This document shows, piece by piece, positions 1 through 13,600 of a stretch of 64,000 bases of DNA. The notes beneath the pieces are model-generated. The model did no database searches. It was not told the origin of the DNA and saw only the letters and a program-made list of their open reading frames with translations. Every line of letters starts with the position of its first letter. The stretch's first letter is position 1. Source of the DNA: Crotalaria pallida (Eukaryota; Streptophyta; Magnoliopsida; Fabales; Fabaceae); contig CM075650.1 of NCBI GenBank assembly GCA_037953625.1, positions 43,838,206-43,902,205 on the forward strand, given 5' to 3'. A program made the translations under genes and the position numbers.

Positions 1-84
1 TATTTTTTTAATTACAAAATAAAATTTGCACAATTGTAACGATCACTCATGTTTCCTTGTTTCAATTCTAAAATTTATATTTTT

Positions 85-333
85 TTATTCTTCCCAGATC
101 CTCGGAAAAATATTTTTCACGAAACTTCCCTTGAAATTTTCCCAAATGACTATTCTTTGTTCCGTCTCCAACAATTGCTTTGTATAATTCCACCATGCCT
201 CAGCTTCTCCTATTAACATGTACGTGGCAAGAGTCGCTTTTTTGATCATTAGCTGATGAAGGGCCTCCCAAGGCCCTATGGACTTAAGCAACATTCCATT
301 TGATCCAGGACCAAGCCAAGCTCTGCCTCTCAA
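85..333 (-). pseudogene. Ty3/gypsy gag fragment
   Basis: An 82-codon open stretch whose C-terminal two thirds reads like the retrotransposon gag (capsid) domain of plant Ty3/gypsy elements: an ATYML-GEAEAWWNY segment followed about 25 residues later by IWENFKGSF and a FP motif. Gag forms the virus-like particle that packages element RNA. The first 20 or so residues do not look like gag and are probably flanking sequence. It lacks a gag N-terminus, zinc knuckle and pol. A matching gag N-terminal piece lies on the same strand at 2770-2940, so this may be the downstream half of one interrupted gene. Confidence 0.6.
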
Positions 334-1150
334 GAAGAGGTTGATGATGGAGTCATAGTCTGTTTTATGGACTTTCTTTAAAGTTTGTAATAAAGGCCCG
401 GATGTGTTGAGACCAAAGGACTCTTTATTGTTTATGCTTTCTGTCTGTTTGTCTTAAATGTCTTAAGGGGAAAATCAAAGTCACCTCAGTTTGGAGGAAG
501 GCTAGGCATGAGCCTCAAGCCAAGGAAGAGGATGAGTCCAATCAAAGAAGAAGAAGAAGAATGGGAAGATCAACATCACAAATTGGTTCATGGTTTTGGA
601 ACATGAAGAGTTCAAGCTTCAATCAATGATGAGCCATCAATCCAAGCCATGAAGACCATTCAAACTTGTGATTAATGAAGGAGTTACAATCAAGCCATCA
701 TGACAATTAATAAGGAGTTACAAAGATTAAAGATCAATCATCATCATTCAATGAAGGATCATTAATGCTTGGTGGTTACAAACTTAACTTCATTAATTAG
801 TTGCATTTAAGGCTAGACTTATGTTGATTATTCCTTCATTTATGTCATTTAAATCCCATTCCCTGGTAGCTTGCATCTCACAGCCATAGGCTAGTGAAAG
901 GCCATGAGGGGCGTGAATCTTAAGCCAATTGAAGGCTTCCTTGTTTCCTATAAATAATGTACTCATGTGATGAATGAAAGATAGAACGAGATGTTATGAG
1001 AAAACTCTCTCTTTGAGACCTTCAAAACTGTGAACAGAGATGCTTCCTTGGTGATGAGAACTTAGTCATATCAAGAGTGATTCTTGTGGAGACTAAAGGC
1101 GTAGCATCCTCCCTAGTATGTGTGGCGCCAACCTATTGATTTGGGTCTAA
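334..1150 (+). repeat. Retroelement-derived segment with TATA box
   Basis: Non-coding. It has imperfect GATCAATCATCATT-type repetition, a clear TATAAATA at 949-956 and GCATCCTCCCTAGTATGTG plus TGGCGCCAAC around 1105-1135, where an LTR end and a primer-binding-like site would be expected. It is probably an LTR remnant. I could not fix its boundaries or find a second copy. Confidence 0.3.
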
Positions 1151-1152
1151 CA

Positions 1153-2431
1153 TATGATGTTTTAGAACTTAATTTGACTCCCTTTTGCTTAGTTTTGGTT
1201 TGTTTCTTAAGTATTTTAGGTAGATTTTGTTTAGTTTTTAATTAGTTTAGGAAATTTATTCCCTTGAACGTTTTGATCCGTTTTGGGTATGTTTCAGGTA
1301 CTTTCGGAGCTTAAATGAAGAAAATAAATATGGAGTTGAAAAGAGGATGAAAGGACCTTGAAAATGGCGCAAGAACGGAGAGAAACGAGCTGGAAGTAAA
1401 GTTGCACGCCCAGGCGCGTGGATGGCGCGTCCAAGCGCGCATGCAGCGTTAATTTATAATTCATCAGACCTGGCGCACCCAGGCGTGGAGCCTGGCGCGC
1501 CCAAGCGCGCGAACGTCGTGAAGGCCCAATTGGGCTGATTTCTGATGCGTTTTTCAGGGGATTAATTAGGATTTCGTTTTATGTTTTAAATATAGGTTTT
1601 AGAACTAGGTTAGGCAGCTTTTAGAGAGGGAGATTACACAATTTTAGAGAGTTTTAGAAGAGGAGAAGATCAAGGATTGGAGAATCCAAGGCTTTTCCAT
1701 GGTAATAATGTATTCTTCTATTTCTCTTGTTCTTATTTTCATGATGTGTAACTAAAACCCTTGTGTTAGGAATTGGTGAATTTGTATGGATTAGTTTATT
1801 GATTTCATGAATTGATGTTTTTCCGTTTCTAAATCATGTGTTTGATTACGTTTTATTTCCAATTCATAAATCTAGCTAATTTATGTCTTGTTTTGGATCT
1901 CTAATTCTTCAATTGAGAGATTAGGAATTAGAATATGTCATGCCTTCAAACAATATAGTTATTCAACAAGTAGGGATACAATTGGGTAATTATATAACAT
2001 GATTAATTCCCTGTTCTTAATTAAGATTATTCAATGGTTTAATCTCTTAAGGAATTAAGGATTATTCAATTGAATAAGAAACAGTAATTATACAAGAGGG
2101 ATCTAATAGTTACCAATTTAGGAATTTGTTCATGATTTAGGGAAAAACAGAGATTCATGATTAATAAACAACGCCATACAATGAAACCATGTTCCTAACA
2201 TCTTTCTCAAATCGCTCAACACTTTTATTTATTTTCTGGTTTTAATTTATTTTCTATTTTTATTTCAAATCAATCTTAACTAATTAATTAGAAACTTATA
2301 GATTTTGCTTTTAACTACTCTTTGGTGAAAATTAATTGAACAATTTGCAATCCCTGTGGGACGATATCTGGTCTTAACCGACTGTATTACTTTGCGATCT
2401 AGTATACTTGCTAGAGAGTGAACACCTATCA
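1153..2431 (+). repeat. Athila-like LTR candidate
   Basis: Begins TGATGTTTTAG and ends near CACCTATCA. Close to its 3' end it carries CCCTGTGGGACGATATC followed by a TATTACTTTGCGATC stretch. That is the usual pattern at the 3' end of Athila/Calypso-type LTRs in legumes (from memory of the family). A GC-rich block of GGCGCGCCCAAGCGCGC-like words lies at 1405-1520. No PBS or TSD was found, so it may be solo or truncated. Confidence 0.4.
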
Positions 2432-2769
2432 TTCCTTAGGTAATTCTATGTTTGAATTCCTTTCCTTATTTCCTTTTTTTTTGTTGTCTTTAGTTCTTGT
2501 TCATTTGATGTTGTGTTGTTCATGCTTAAAGTAAACCGTGAGTCTTAGGTTGTTTCCTTTTCATTTTGATCCTTGTTTGATTCACATCCTTGATTCGTTT
2601 GGTTTTCATTTTAGGTTACATCAATCTAGTTTTCCAAGTATTTGTTAGATTTTCCACAAGTCGTTCATCAACCCGTGAATTCCCTTAGGATTTCAATCTA
2701 TTTCTTTAGTTTTCTTTAGATAATCAGAACCTTAAACCATTTTGTGACTTGAGGATTTGAGGATTGAAT

Positions 2770-2940
2770 TAGATCATGGCTGCCTCTTAGCAGAAGGCTA
2801 TTATTAGCACATTGCATAACTTGAAGAATCTTTTCCATCTCTTGAAACCATATTTAAGAGTCGTTCGAGTTATACTCTCCAGCAAATATAGATGGATTAT
2901 TCTTCCTAAACTTTGACAGTCCACGACCTTTTGTTGATTT
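2770..2940 (-). pseudogene. Ty3/gypsy gag N-terminal relic
   Basis: Minus-strand translation gives FRKNNPSIFAGEY, then an in-frame stop, then WFQEMEKILQVMQC. This is the usual start of the gypsy gag capsid domain (F-R-x-N-P-P-x-F-x-G, then W-x-x-E-x-E-K-I). The stop and the lack of a continuation show it is dead. The missing downstream part resembles the fragment at 85-333, with LTR-like DNA between the two. Confidence 0.5.
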
Positions 2941-4299
2941 GTTTATTCATGACTTTGAGATCGAGCCATCCATTCCAAAGCAGTTGTGAGCTTCTCCAAG
3001 AAATCATTGGTTCATCTAGTTGCCATTGTTTTTTCTAAGGTTATTTCCTTACATCGTTCGTCTATGAAACTCAATGCATTTTGAGCACAACATCACATTG
3101 AAGATATAAGTTTCAATTTCACACAACATATCATTACATTATGCTATACTTTGCATCATTTCTATTCCATACTTAGATAATAACTATTTATGCTCATACA
3201 CTTATATTCAATTATCTCATATTCATATTAGTCTATGACCAATTCTTATCCAATTCCTTTATATAATTCTTTAAGCATAAACAATCAAATCATAGGGAAA
3301 TCATTCAATTTATAATTTCTTTATGTTCATCCGACTCATAATCATACAATTCTATTCATTTATATCATTTTCATAATCAATTTCATCAAAATCCAATTTC
3401 ATTCCAAAACATGTTCAAGCATATCTCGAATCATAACATACAAAACCCATTAATCACTCAACACATATTCATATTCATTTCTAAGTTCAAAATTAACATA
3501 CTCATATTAATCATTCAATTATTCAAACTTATTAACTTGCTAATCAAACCCTAATCCTATTCTAAGATAAATGACTCCTTCCTTATTTTAATGAAAGGGA
3601 AGTGACCAAGCCTAACTTTGAACTCTCCTCTTAGGCCTTCAATCCACTCTTCTTCTAGTTCCTATGTTTCCTTTTGCTGCTGGTTTTTCCTTCAAGGATC
3701 AAGCTCCAACTTGGTTTGGGAGAGTTTAGAAGCTTATAGAAGGTTTTGGAAGAGTGAGGAGTGTTTAAGCTCAGAGAAAGTGTGAGAGTTGTATAAGTAT
3801 GACTCCCAACCGTTCCTAACTTATTTATAGGGTATGTCTCACGTAACCGGTTATCATGCCTTTGTAATTGGTTATGGATAGTTTTTAGCATAAAAATCAC
3901 ATATTTAAATGCATTTTTCCTATTTTGTAACTATTATAATTCTTTTCCTTGATACCTAAGGAATTCAAAATATTGATATTTATAATTTAATTCCTTTTCT
4001 TGTCATTTAAGTAATTAAACTTATTAATTTCTATAATTTACATTTTATTTATTTTCTTAAACACTTGGGTTTGTTTCAAAATTACCCTTCTTCTTTGTTT
4101 GGGAGAATCGAGAAGTAAGAAAACTTCAATTTAAGCTAGGGGCGACGGTGACCATGGACTTTGGCGACGGTGAATGGTTTTATCGAACGTTCTCTGAGTG
4201 AGAAACCTTTTGCATTACGTCTGAGAGACGTTGTTTTGTGTGAAGCGTGAACATGAGGGAACAGAGCTAGGTGGTTGTGGGAATAGAGGTGGCACAATG
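2941..4299 (-). repeat. AT-rich LTR-like remnant
   Basis: No gene seen. Long runs of CATTTCATAATC-type low-complexity sequence (3060-3600) are followed by AACCGGTTAT and a degenerate AATTGGTTAT near 3845-3875. The composition, and the palindrome near one end, match the long LTRs found later in the window. If it belongs to the adjacent minus-strand gag relic it would be that element's 5' LTR. Boundaries are not defined. From about 4130 to 4300 the sequence is less repetitive and unassigned. Confidence 0.3.
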
Positions 4300-4690
4300 A
4301 CAGCAAGGATCCTATGTGTTAGATCCAGTGTGCATGTGCATGTGGAGATTGTGAGATCTATTATGCAAGTGCATGGTTTTGATAATGACAAATGTTTTGA
4401 TCAAGCTCAAGTAATGAAGAAGCTCATCGAAGAACAAGCAAACAACAATGATGAAGAGAGAGCAAACTCATTAAGATTCATTATGTGTATTGTTTGTAAT
4501 ATCTTTATTTTGAGTCTTAGAGTTTGCTGAGTTTGGGTAGAGTTTATTAGAGGGTAGTGAATCTCTATCAAGTGCATGATCATATAATGATTTGCGTATT
4601 TCACTTAACCTAAATCAATAGGTGGCTTAAAGGTTTGAAAGAAAATGTTTAGTTTTGAGAAAACAAGTTTTTAGAAGTATTTTTACAGCT

Positions 4691-4825
4691 CATAATCGAT
4701 TATGAGGAAGCCATAATCAATTATCATGAATTGAATCAGGTAATAATCGATTATCAAAGTTGTATAATCGATTATCACTTTCAGCAAATGCATAATCGAT
4801 TATCTAGTTGCCATAATGGATTATG
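4691..4825 (+). promoter_or_regulatory. Cluster of TAATCGATTA palindromes
   Basis: Six self-complementary or near self-complementary sites, CATAATCGATTATG and variants, occur within 135 bp at 20-30 bp spacing, ending about 80 bp upstream of the TATA box at 4903. Variants are TAATCAATTA and TAATGGATTA. Placement in U3 suggests cis-regulatory sites for a dimeric factor; that role is inferred. Confidence 0.5.
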
Positions 4826-4902
4826 ACCTGCAGAAAAGCTTTTTAAAATTCGTTTTTCACTTCTCAAAATCAGTTTTTAAGTTTCCTAACTTTTGGGTAT
4901 TC

Positions 4903-4909
4903 TATATAA
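4903..4909 (+). promoter_or_regulatory. TATA box of Sirevirus-like LTR
   Basis: TATATAA downstream of the palindrome cluster and upstream of the pyrimidine-rich CTCTCAACTTTCTCTCTC region, as expected for an LTR promoter. Confidence 0.45.
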
Positions 4910-5760
4910 ACCTTTGTCTATTCATTGTGAATAACTAATTTTATTTTTCATATCATTTTAGAAAGATCAAAGCCACACTATTCTCTCAACTTTCTCTCTC
5001 ACTTTCTCAAAGATCAAAGTTCTTACTTTTCATATTCTTTGATCAAGAAACCTTTGAATCTCAATTACTAATTGTTCATAGTTCTTGAAGGAGATTCATT
5101 AGGTTATTGTGTTTTCTATTTGTTGTCATCTTTGCAAGAGGCAAGCTATCTACAACAAAGTGGAAGTCTTGGTGGTTGTTCATCAAGCAAATTGTCTTGG
5201 AAGTCTTGTTGTGTTAACAAGCAAATTGGAATTAAGTCTTGTTGTGAGGAATCAACAAGCAAGTGGAAGCCTTGTTGTGGGGTTATCAACAAGCAAAGGA
5301 AGAAGATTAGATTAGAAGTTCAATAGGATTGCAAGACAAGAGTGAGGTATCTCTTGGAGTCTATCAAGAAGGGAGTCTTGAGAGGCGTATTACTTGTAAT
5401 TTGAGAATTCTAATTCCTTATTGAAGAAACTCTCTCTTGTGATAAGAGGGGACTGGATATAGCTCACGGTGGTTGTGAGTGAACCAGTATAAATCTCTGA
5501 GCAAGCTTCTCTTCCCTTAACTCTTTAATATTTGTCATTTCATATTGTTCTTGATTGAAAACCTAGAAAAGTTTGATTTTCCATAATTGAAAGAATTAGG
5601 GTTTAATTGTTCAAATTGATTTGGGGAAAACCATTTTCACAACCTAGGTAATCATTAACAATATTGGTGTTAATCAATTCCGTGCTATCTCTGATCTTAT
5701 GTGTTAATTGATTGATTTTCGTTTTCGATTGAAAAAGTGATTTTTTTTTGTTTCTGCAGT

Positions 5761-5821
5761 GGATAATCGATTATCCATTCATCATAATCAATTATCCATC
5801 CATTATCATAATCAATTATCA
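5761..5821 (+). repeat. Second palindrome cluster in the same LTR
   Basis: GGATAATCGATTATCC, a 16-bp perfect palindrome, followed by two CATAATCAATTATC variants. These lie near the 3' end of the LTR candidate. Confidence 0.5.
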
Positions 5822-6182
5822 GGTTCAAAAATTGTGAAAATTGTTCGTTTTAATTGTTTCAATTTGTTTTATTTGAAAATCTTTCAAGGTTTCTTAAACA
5901 CCTATTCAACCCCCCTTCTAGGTGTTCTCCTAGTGTTATCTAGTTAATTCACCCACCGATTGTAGTCACTTACACTATGATGGTGAATCTTTTGTTAACG
6001 ACGGTGGTGGAAGCTCCCGGTGACTAAGAATCACACACTCACAGCGGCTCCGACGTTACAAATCGGAGAGGAAGAGAGGCCAGTAGTGGCTCGCAATGGT
6101 CACAACTCAATGGCTAGTAGATTCTAATCGGATTGAGCAATGATGGCAACTATTTGAAAGAGGTAGTGGTGAGGTTGGAGTA

Positions 6183-6968
6183 TCTATACTATTATATAAA
6201 ACAAACCCTATTTTTTAACTGTTTGTACATAATTTTGTAATTTTCGATTATACCCTCCCTAATGGGAAGGGAAGTGTTTTAATAACTAAAAAAGCTAAAG
6301 TTGAAAACTCATCATAATTTACACTTACACATGGCAGTTTCAAAAAACAAAAATCAAATGGGAAGGGAGCAATTTTAAATGGAAAAGAGCAGTTCACACA
6401 TACTTGGGATGGGTTGATTGCTTTACCACAACCAAGCCAAAAGAAAAAAAAAAACGATACAAAAACTGACTTTCCTACTATCCCATAACAATACCCATTT
6501 TTATTACTAGAGGAGGGTTTGGCAAGAACAACTACGGTAGAAAGGCATGAAACTCAAGTTATGTCCCATTTTATGGTTAGTGGCACTTCTCAATATGTAC
6601 CAATCTTTGTCTTTAATCTTTTTTTTTTAACATCGTTCAACTATGATGGTTATTCGCTGAAACTTATTAAGTACTTTTATGGCCTTTTCAAATCATCATG
6701 TTATAATAAGGGAGTCATTGATTTTCAGAAAGTTGAATGTGCAATGATTTTGTAAGATTTGCTAAAAGCCTAACTCATGTGCTGTGAATCATGTTGATAT
6801 TTCCGGTTTCTATAATTCTTGAAAAACTATGTTGAGTCATTTTATCATCATGTTGATTTTTTATTTATAAATTACATTTGTAAAGACCGATTTTTCAATA
6901 CATAATTCTACTATAAATAACTCTATGACAATGGGAACGCGGGGCGATAGGCACGATCGACACTCTAG
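6183..6968 (+). mobile_element. Possible non-autonomous Helitron
   Basis: The left end reads TCTATACTATTATATAAA, close to the usual plant Helitron 5' terminus (TCTATACTATTAATAAA), and is preceded by A. The right end reads GATCGACACTCTAG followed by T, giving the A/T target and CTAG 3' terminus of Helitrons. A short, weak stem (CGAT...ATCG) lies just inside. There is no coding capacity and no TIR or TSD. The 3' hairpin is weak, so the call is tentative. Confidence 0.4.
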
Positions 6969-7615
6969 TTCTAGATAAAGAGAAAAAAATATGGTTAAAC
7001 CTTGGGTTAGACATTCTTGTATACAAAAATCAATTCTTCAATATTCTACCATGCTTTAAGGACCAAACACATCTGCCGTTGTTATTGTCTAGCCATAGCA
7101 CCATCTCAATACTCACTGCCGTCATCACACCTTTTTGTAAACCATTTCCCATTTTTATGCTCTCGACTTCGGAGCAAATTCAAAGCTACTCATGGAAAGA
7201 CGAGATCTGAATCTAGTATTGTTGATGAATAAGCAATGTGGTAATGATAGAGGCAGCGGTGTTGGTGAAGTGGGGCAAGGTTTCAATCTAGGTCACTCTC
7301 AACTCTCAAGTCTCAACATGTAAAATAAATAAAAAATAAAAATTAGTCTAACCACTTGCATTGCAGGTGAATTACACGGTTCATCACTAGACCACTTCAA
7401 GATTGAAGAATTCGTCGCTTTGACTTTGAATACGAGTATAACAACAATATTTTTCATCTCATCTCATGAAAATAATTCAAATTAAGTCCCGAAGTGAATA
7501 CAATTTTAAATTTTTCTTTAGAATCTGATGGGTGGTACAAAGAACGAAGACTACATGTAAGTTGTAACTACAAAAATATAAACAGAAAATGAGAATTATA
7601 ATAACTGTACTTCAA
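6969..7615. other. 3' flank of the CCC gene
   Basis: No gene found. It should contain the 3' UTR and poly(A) signals of the minus-strand CCC gene next to 7616. I could not place the cleavage site. Confidence 0.4.
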
Positions 7616-10600
7616 CTATGTAAATAGAGTCACAACATCTCTGCGGTATCCTCTTACAAGCAAAATTCTTGGTACATTCTCCAGCAATAGATCCATATAC
7701 TCCATATAGAAATATGCTGGGTGGTTGAGTGGAGGTGGAGGCAGACTTACCAACACCACAGCAGCCATTCTCGAGTATCGCAAAATCGTAGAATTGAGCT
7801 TTAGCGTTGTGTATAGAAACTTCTCAACCTGCTTCTCGTTCACTACCACAGGCTTACCATCTGCCATTAGAGGTGTACTTTCTCTACCCGCAACAGCTTT
7901 CATTTCCGCTAAATAATCGTCAATTCTTTGTTGAGCACTAGTGAAAGCTTCCAATGACTCGTCTTGCTGAGCCCCACCATCAGTTTGAGCATCCCATTTC
8001 ATCGTTATGACAAAGACTTCTGCTTGCATCCGAAGATCATAAAGGAATTTTTTCACATCGGCTTTCAGCCCCTCTGCATCAGCATCCTCTTCTGCAATAC
8101 AGAATACCTGAATTTTGCAACTCTCAAAGCTCTCCTTGGTAAGAAGCAGCTGAGAGAGAAGCAGCATGAGGCCACCATCTCTAACAATCCAATACAAATC
8201 AATTGTACCATACTGTTTCTGGTACTCATTAGGCCATTCATCAAGACCCTTCACTATGACTACCGCCTTGTTTGCAACAATGCAGTCATTAATTATCCCG
8301 ACAAAGGTGGCAGGGATTTCTGTTAAGTTCTCCCGTCGCCAGATTTCAGGGTAACGCATTACTACTATGTTTGGCTTGAGATTGCCAAGGCCCATTGTCT
8401 GAATGATGCCTTGAAAGCCTACAGACATATTGGGGGCCACAACAATCTCAGCTACACCTTCGCAATTCTTGTATTCAATGTAGGTATCGAGTTGTTTACA
8501 AGCAGCCTTGGCATCTTCAGCACATTCATGATAGTCCCCATCTAGAATAGAGACAAATATGGACATTCCTCGACCTTTCTTTTTCATACAGTTAGCGAAG
8601 TCTGCAAGTTTGGGATGGCAGGGAACATTTTCTGGCAGTTTGCCCCAGGGTCGACAAAATACAAGTGGAATTGGATACCAATTCTTTGGGTGCACTTGGC
8701 TTGCTACAAACATAATGGGAAGCAAGTTACTAGTGCAAAAAAAAAAAAAAAAAATTTACAACAAATAAAAGAACACACTAAGGAAATAAATGTTTTTTCT
8801 TAAAATATTATTCCTATTTTCATATTATTAAACAATTAACTTTTACCATACACATCATCAGATTCTTTCTCTGAATGGAATGGAATTATAAAACCACAGA
8901 TGATAAAATAGAACAAGAGATGAACGTGAAATATTATAAAAGAAACAGCTTTTAAAGTTGATCTTGCAGCACTATGATTGAAAGTTAAATCAAGCAAGAC
9001 AAGCATCAGACCAAATAATTTGTCGAGGATACAAACACACTTATGTTAAACAGTACACGCATTTCCAGTATAACAATATTCATCTTTTCAAAACTGAAAA
9101 GAGACCATCTTCTTTCTTCTTTCTTTCTCTTGGTAGAGGCAACCAAAATGTTCACTTGCACAACAATATTTACAGGAGCCATAAAACACTATTGAGTTGA
9201 GGCTTAAATGAGAAACTGCAATCTGTTCACTGGGGTTTTTCCTCTACAGGTCACTTTATGGTTTGATATAAAAGCTTCCAACTATGCTTATTTACCAGAC
9301 TCAAAAGCACATTAAGCTCATTACCATTGCTCACATTAACATCTTGTGTTGCAAAATTCCAACAAACGAATCAAGAGAAAATAAAATCTGTATCTTTTTA
9401 CCCCAATCCAATGAGAATGCAGATAGCCCCAACCTACTAATAATTCAATATCTAAAGTTCAAAAAAATTTAACCACTAAAAACTACGGCATAATTCAAAA
9501 TACCAATTTCAGCCTTTATCACTGGGAGTAAGATTCTTTTTCTTAAAAATAAAAACTTACATAATGCATACATACCCCTTCATTATATAGCTACATTTCC
9601 ACTTTTGATCAATTCCAATTCTCTTTCTATTGATTCTTTTCCAATCGAGATCACGGGGCATTTTGAATACGAGCACTCTGTTTATTATTTTTCTTATTTC
9701 TACAAGCCTAAATATCAATGCTAAAAGAGCATTTCCGCAAAAGGAGAATTCATTTAATTTTGTCACAGTAAAACAAAAGTTTAAGATCAAACAAGGTATT
9801 TCGGACTGAACTCTGCCAAAACTCGGTAAATATGATTTTTATTTAGTTTGAAATCATCCAATCATCCAATAAGACATAAATTCAGGATCAGGCTGAATTC
9901 CCAACCCTGAGCGCAAGCAGTAGATGACATCATCTCAACCAACTCTCAATAACCTTTCTCTAAGCTAGCTAAAATAGAATATGCAACGATGACAAATTAG
10001 ACAAAGTTACCATTTTTATATTTGAAAACTGAATTGGAAAGTATATACCTCCCAGCGAACGAAGGCTCCGAAGTGCTAGCTGGAAATAAGCACTTTTGAA
10101 ACCATCTCCCCAGTCCCCAGCCTTTCCTTTAATGCTCACATACTTATATATAAGGCTTGCAAGTGCCAAAGACACGACAGTGAATGACCACGAAATCAGG
10201 AACATGATCACTGCATCAGAGACAAGGTATCATGACAAATTCAAAATTAATGCGAACACGCGTGTGCGCGCACACACACACACAGCAGCAGCAGCAACAG
10301 CAGAAGCATCTAATGATTTATAGCAAACTATGTTAATGGACCCTCATCACTTTATTCTTCAAAAACAGACATAGACAATGACAAATTGTGCCATTTGTTA
10401 GTGAAGATGGAATATTCAAAGATTGCCTACATTGGACTGGAGATCAACTAGATATTAAAAACTGCAATTTGGGAAGCACTTTCAGAATTTTATATGATCC
10501 AAGATCCAACAACCAGGCTTTGTTACACAATGAGGCTAGTTTAGTATAGGATTAAGCATTCCCTTAACAGGTTGAAACAATCTCGACAGGTTTGGTTTAG

Positions 10601-13600
10601 AAGGTTCAACATTGCTGGTAAACAACTAAGTATTATCAGTAGTAAGTCAGATCATCCTGTTTTATCAACAAAGCTAATATGCTCCCAACATATACCTTTC
10701 TGTCCATGTGGATACAATTGAGATTCATGAAGGAGTTTGGAAGTTACAGAGTATCTCTACGACTCCAATTATTTTCACGCAAGATTTGGGAAAATTTTCT
10801 TGGCATTGAGGTATACCAATATGATTCAGGCATATTCAATTCACAGAAAAAGTATTCAATGGAAATATTGTAGACTTGTTGATACACCTGTGGATCTTAA
10901 GGTCAAGCTTTGGACAGGATCCTCTCAAGTAATAACCAGTGACTTGTTGAAAAACTGAGATATTTGACAAACACATATCTCATTTCTGTGACAATAGTCA
11001 GTCATTTTCTACAGTCCCGCATGATAAACTATAATGGTTTGCATCCTTATGAACATCAAAGAAGCATATCCTAAACAAATCTGATATCTTATAAAATATA
11101 ACTATTGCTTTCACTGCACAGATAAAAAATTTATAGTTCTCCAAGGCAGCATCACCCTTAATTCTTTTCCAATATCGATACAACATTCTTTCAACGGGAC
11201 ACTTTATACAAGAGAAATCCCTTTGCATAGACTGTGGGCTTTACACCAAATAGAAGTATGTGCCTAATATAATCAATGTTTATTTGTAGTTACTGTGCAT
11301 AGCTGTTATTAGAACTGCATGGTTGTATAATTGGCCATACACAGCCCTTCACCTTTTTAAAATTAAGAATCGGAAGTAAGGTCATATACACTTCAAATAC
11401 ACACAGTAAAGGGTTTCACTCTACATTTGTCTAATTGGAACATAGTAAAACAGCGTTCATATGATATGTGGTGTTCCACTAATTTAGTCTTTAAGGTCAC
11501 TATCTCTCACACTCAAAGCTTCATTTCAAAATTTCTTTATTTCAATTTTTTTGTTAACAAAAAGGGAAATTCTCTCATCTTAGCAGTTGCCCCCAAGCTC
11601 CCACCACAGAAAGCAGAACATTATAATAATCACAAAGATGTCACATATAAACACTGTAAAGTAAGGCTGATGAGGAAAAATGCACAGGAAGACAACATAC
11701 CTATGCAAAGTGATGCTCCCAGAAGAGACAGACTCCAATGGTGAAATTTCCACCGAGGACGCCAACTAGGGGCGTCTAGAAGATCGAGAAGGAAGCAGGA
11801 TAAGTTGACACCAGCATAACATAGGAGGAAAAACATAGTTACAGTTGGAGTGATAAGATCCAGATTCCCAATAATGACACACCCAATACATAGAAAAGCA
11901 GTAAAAAGGGTAGCAATGTGAGGCTCACTGCCATCTGCTGCTTTAAAGTAGTTCAGAATAGGTAAAATATCATCATTGGCTATTGCAGCAAGCAGACGTG
12001 GGGCACCAGTCAGGCTCTGAAGAGCAGCACCCATAGTTGAAAGGATAATCCCAATTTTAATTAATGAAGGAAAAGGCCAAGCCATTGTAGCGGTAAGTAG
12101 CCTGCATAAAAGGTTCATATCAAAACGAAATCGGTAAATAGAAATTCAATCAGTGTTCCAAGGTCTTTCAAGTTCATCCTCGTATTTTGTCTTTTTCATT
12201 TCCCTGCTAGGAGGACTGCTGATCTTTCTATTCTGTTTTTAAAAAAGAAAAGCTATGCAAAGAACTTTTTGACTAAAAAATACCTGTCTGTTAAAAGTTT
12301 CTCTCTTGTGGCAACAGCACCAAACAATATCACAGAAACAATATACATTGCAGACGTTACAAGAGTAGCAGCTAATGTTCCAACAGGAATTGATCGCTGA
12401 GTATCTTTCAGGGAGGATGAACGATTAGAACCTGCCATTATTCCTGTCACAGCCGGGAAAAAGAGGCCTACTAATGAACTGGGGAAAAAAGAATTAGTCA
12501 GAAAATTTGATAAATCATTTCAATATCATAAATTTGCAAATTTTCGTACAAATTGGTCTCTTAGGCACCTGCATTAATTTGAATGAGATGGTTTTAACTT
12601 GTATCAATGAAAATGTAAGGATATAAATCTTCCCCAAGTCTTCCTCCAAGAGAATTATTGATTTGCAAATGTGGGACACTAAAAATTTTGGTGTAACCAG
12701 AGTCTAATTTGACAACGTATGCCAAAATATAAATTAACACTTCCAATTAGTTACATTTTGTTGGAACCTACAAATACCCATTTCAAAAATCATGCATATC
12801 TCTTTGATGTTTGAAAGCGTTAACCCTAGTGAAATTCAAGTTATTCTGATTGGTCCTAGAAAACAGGGAGAAGAATACAATTCTATAATGGTGATTGGAG
12901 AGTAACAACTAACAAGATATGTTCAAAAACAACAAACTTATAAAAGAGACAAACAAGAAACATGGTTAGGAGTGTCTAAAATGAATGTGTCCAACACGAG
13001 ACACAATACGTATCAGACACGACATGGGGGCAAATACAAAGCGTCCGTGCTTCCATGAAGGAAACCCAAGTAACAAAAACATTCCCCAAATAAAAAACTA
13101 TACATGAATGATAGATTAAAAAGGATATGGATATAGCAATATGAGAAAAGGATATCATGTCTTACTTGAAATTCCAGCTTACAGAGCCGTCAGTTTCTGG
13201 AATTCCAGCATCATTAGTTTTCTGATAATCTGAACTCCAATTTTCTTTAAATGTATCCAAACTCAACCCAGTAACTCCCTCTGAGTCAAATATAGAAAAA
13301 TATTAAAAGTATAAAAAAAAATTGAAAAACGAAAGTAGCATTTCTCACCCATCTCATCTATTAAAAATAGGCAAATTACTCAAGGATAAGAAATGAAAAG
13401 AAGACGGAAAGCTGCTAAAAAAACCTTCCAAGCCCAAATATTCTCCAAAAACCTGATACAAGTATCATAACCAGAACCTAAGAAACCAATAGTTTCATAT
13501 CCTTGGGAACTAAACTTCCAACCTCTAGGATGAGTTGCATTGATCATTGGATTGGTTTCCTCTACTCTGATCTAAACCATAATTACTTGGTGCCATAAAG

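Larger units (their letters stand above)
4300..5945 (+). repeat. Sirevirus-like LTR candidate
   Basis: The left part has GGTTTTGATAATGACAAA and the right end has CCTATTCAACCCCCCTTCTAGG, a pairing typical of Sirevirus (SIRE1-like copia) LTRs and also seen in the better copies at 27406-29076 and 46870-48529. Inside are a palindrome cluster, a TATA box, and GAGGGGACTGGATATAGCTC followed by GTGAGTGAACCAG, which resembles the downstream part of the 46870-48529 LTR. No PBS follows it, so it is probably solo or truncated. The exact ends are uncertain. Confidence 0.5.

Noticed and set aside
7725..8803. Plus-strand ORFs over the last CCC exon
   Set aside because: Shadows of the conserved minus-strand coding exon.
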